A stretch of DNA of 5,341 nucleotides from Burkholderiales bacterium (GTDB lineage: Bacteria; Pseudomonadota; Gammaproteobacteria; Burkholderiales; Burkholderiaceae_C). Location of the stretch: contig JAABTC010000149.1 of assembly GCA_011390055.1 (NCBI GenBank), forward strand, positions 1-5,341. Direction: 5' to 3'. The translations under genes were made by a program, and so were the position numbers. Below the pieces are notes generated by a model. The model was not told the origin of the DNA, searched no databases, and worked only from the letters and a program-made list of their open reading frames with translations. Of the stretch, positions 4,851 through 5,341 are shown in pieces; within the stretch, counting starts at the first letter, position 1; each line of letters opens with the position of its first letter.

Positions 4851-5341
4851 CGAGCGAACGCGTGATGCTGCTGATCGATGCCGACAACGTTTCGGCCGAT
4901 GTCGTCGAGCAGGCCGTGGCCTGGGTCGGCAAGCACTTCGGCGGGCCGCACGTGCGGCGCGCCTACTGCACGGCTGAATGTGCGCTGAAGGACCAGGCCC
5001 TGTTCAAGCGTCTGTCCATCCGACCCATGGTCAACCTTGCGGCAGGCAAGAATTCCACCGACATCGCGCTGGCGGTCGACGCCATCGACCTGACGCTCTC
5101 GGAGCGCCCGTCGGTGGTGGTCATCGCTTCGTCCGACAGCGACTTCGCCCCGCTCGTCTCGCGCCTGCGCGAGAAGGGCTGCCGGGTGGTCGGCATCGGC
5201 CAGGAAGGCAAGACCGGCGAGGAAACCAAGGGTGTCTACGACGACTACGAGGTCCTGACGCACAAGCCGCGCAGCAGCGCCACCACCGCGACCAAGGCCC
5301 CGGCCAAGCGCCCCGCGGTCAAGCGGGCGGCCTCGACCCGG
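4847..5341 (+). CDS. NYN domain (PIN-like, LabA/DUF88-type) putative ribonuclease, 3' end outside window
   Basis: An open frame of 165 codons with no stop before the window edge. Residues 5-138 form a NYN domain, the PIN-like nuclease fold. LLIDADNVS (8-16) carries Asp11, Asp13 and Asn14. GKNSTDIALAVDAIDL (67-82) carries Asp72, and VVVIASSDSDFAPLVSRLREKG (90-111) carries the Asp97/Asp99 pair. These acidic residues are the metal-binding set of active NYN/PIN ribonucleases, so an active RNA endonuclease is plausible. From about residue 139 the sequence changes to a linker rich in Ala, Lys, Pro and Thr (KPRSSATTATKAPAKRPAVKR split across 140-160), basic and probably disordered, which could bind nucleic acid. 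Many relatives carry a C-terminal OST-HTH/LOTUS domain; whether this one does cannot be seen. ATG 4847 overlaps the pyrC stop by four bases and has only a weak GGAA upstream, so coupling to pyrC translation is likely. The RNA target is unknown. Confidence 0.9.
   Translation, partial: MTSERVMLLIDADNVSADVVEQAVAWVGKHFGGPHVRRAYCTAECALKDQALFKRLSIRPMVNLAAGKNSTDIALAVDAIDLTLSERPSVVVIASSDSDFAPLVSRLREKGCRVVGIGQEGKTGEETKGVYDDYEVLTHKPRSSATTATKAPAKRPAVKRAASTR

Noticed and set aside
4844..5263. 139-codon open frame on the minus strand, opposite the NYN gene
   Set aside because: The plus strand carries the NYN catalytic motifs; the minus-strand frame shows no recognisable domain and mirrors codon bias.

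Overview
The window is GC-rich (by eye about two-thirds G+C) and densely coded, with genes on both strands, GTG starts, overlapping stop/start codons and long antisense shadow frames. The gene content fits a betaproteobacterium, most likely Burkholderiales. That placement is inferred from base composition and protein style (class II PyrC, MatB-type synthetase end, CWC small protein), not from a marker gene.

Layout. At the left edge is the last 43 codons of an acyl-CoA synthetase of the malonyl-CoA synthetase (MatB) type on the + strand. A 70-residue cysteine-rich CWC-family protein follows on the same strand. A 43-bp convergent gap separates it from a four-gene minus-strand operon that runs right to left: pcaH and pcaG (beta and alpha subunits of protocatechuate 3,4-dioxygenase), an MFS transporter and an RraA/HMG-CHA-aldolase-like protein. 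These four genes are packed at -1, +28 and +2 bp. A 124-bp divergent region holds a good promoter candidate for the pca operon, a 13-bp repeat that could be an operator, and a weaker promoter candidate for the next gene. On the + strand, pyrC (class II dihydroorotase) then overlaps by ATGA with a NYN-domain (PIN-like) putative ribonuclease that runs off the right edge.

How the genes work together. PcaHG opens the protocatechuate ring at the 3,4 bond, the entry to the beta-ketoadipate pathway. The usual next genes (pcaB, pcaC, pcaD, pcaIJ) are absent from the window. In their place are a transporter, presumably for an aromatic acid or related compound, and an aldolase/decarboxylase-family protein that the canonical 3,4-pathway does not need. 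This mismatch is the most interesting feature of the window. PyrC and the NYN protein form a separate unit that looks translationally coupled.

No RNA gene, mobile element, CRISPR array, convincing rho-independent terminator or pseudogene was seen, and no gene-free stretch exceeds 300 bases. I do not see a clearly novel multi-gene system; the findings are modest and testable.
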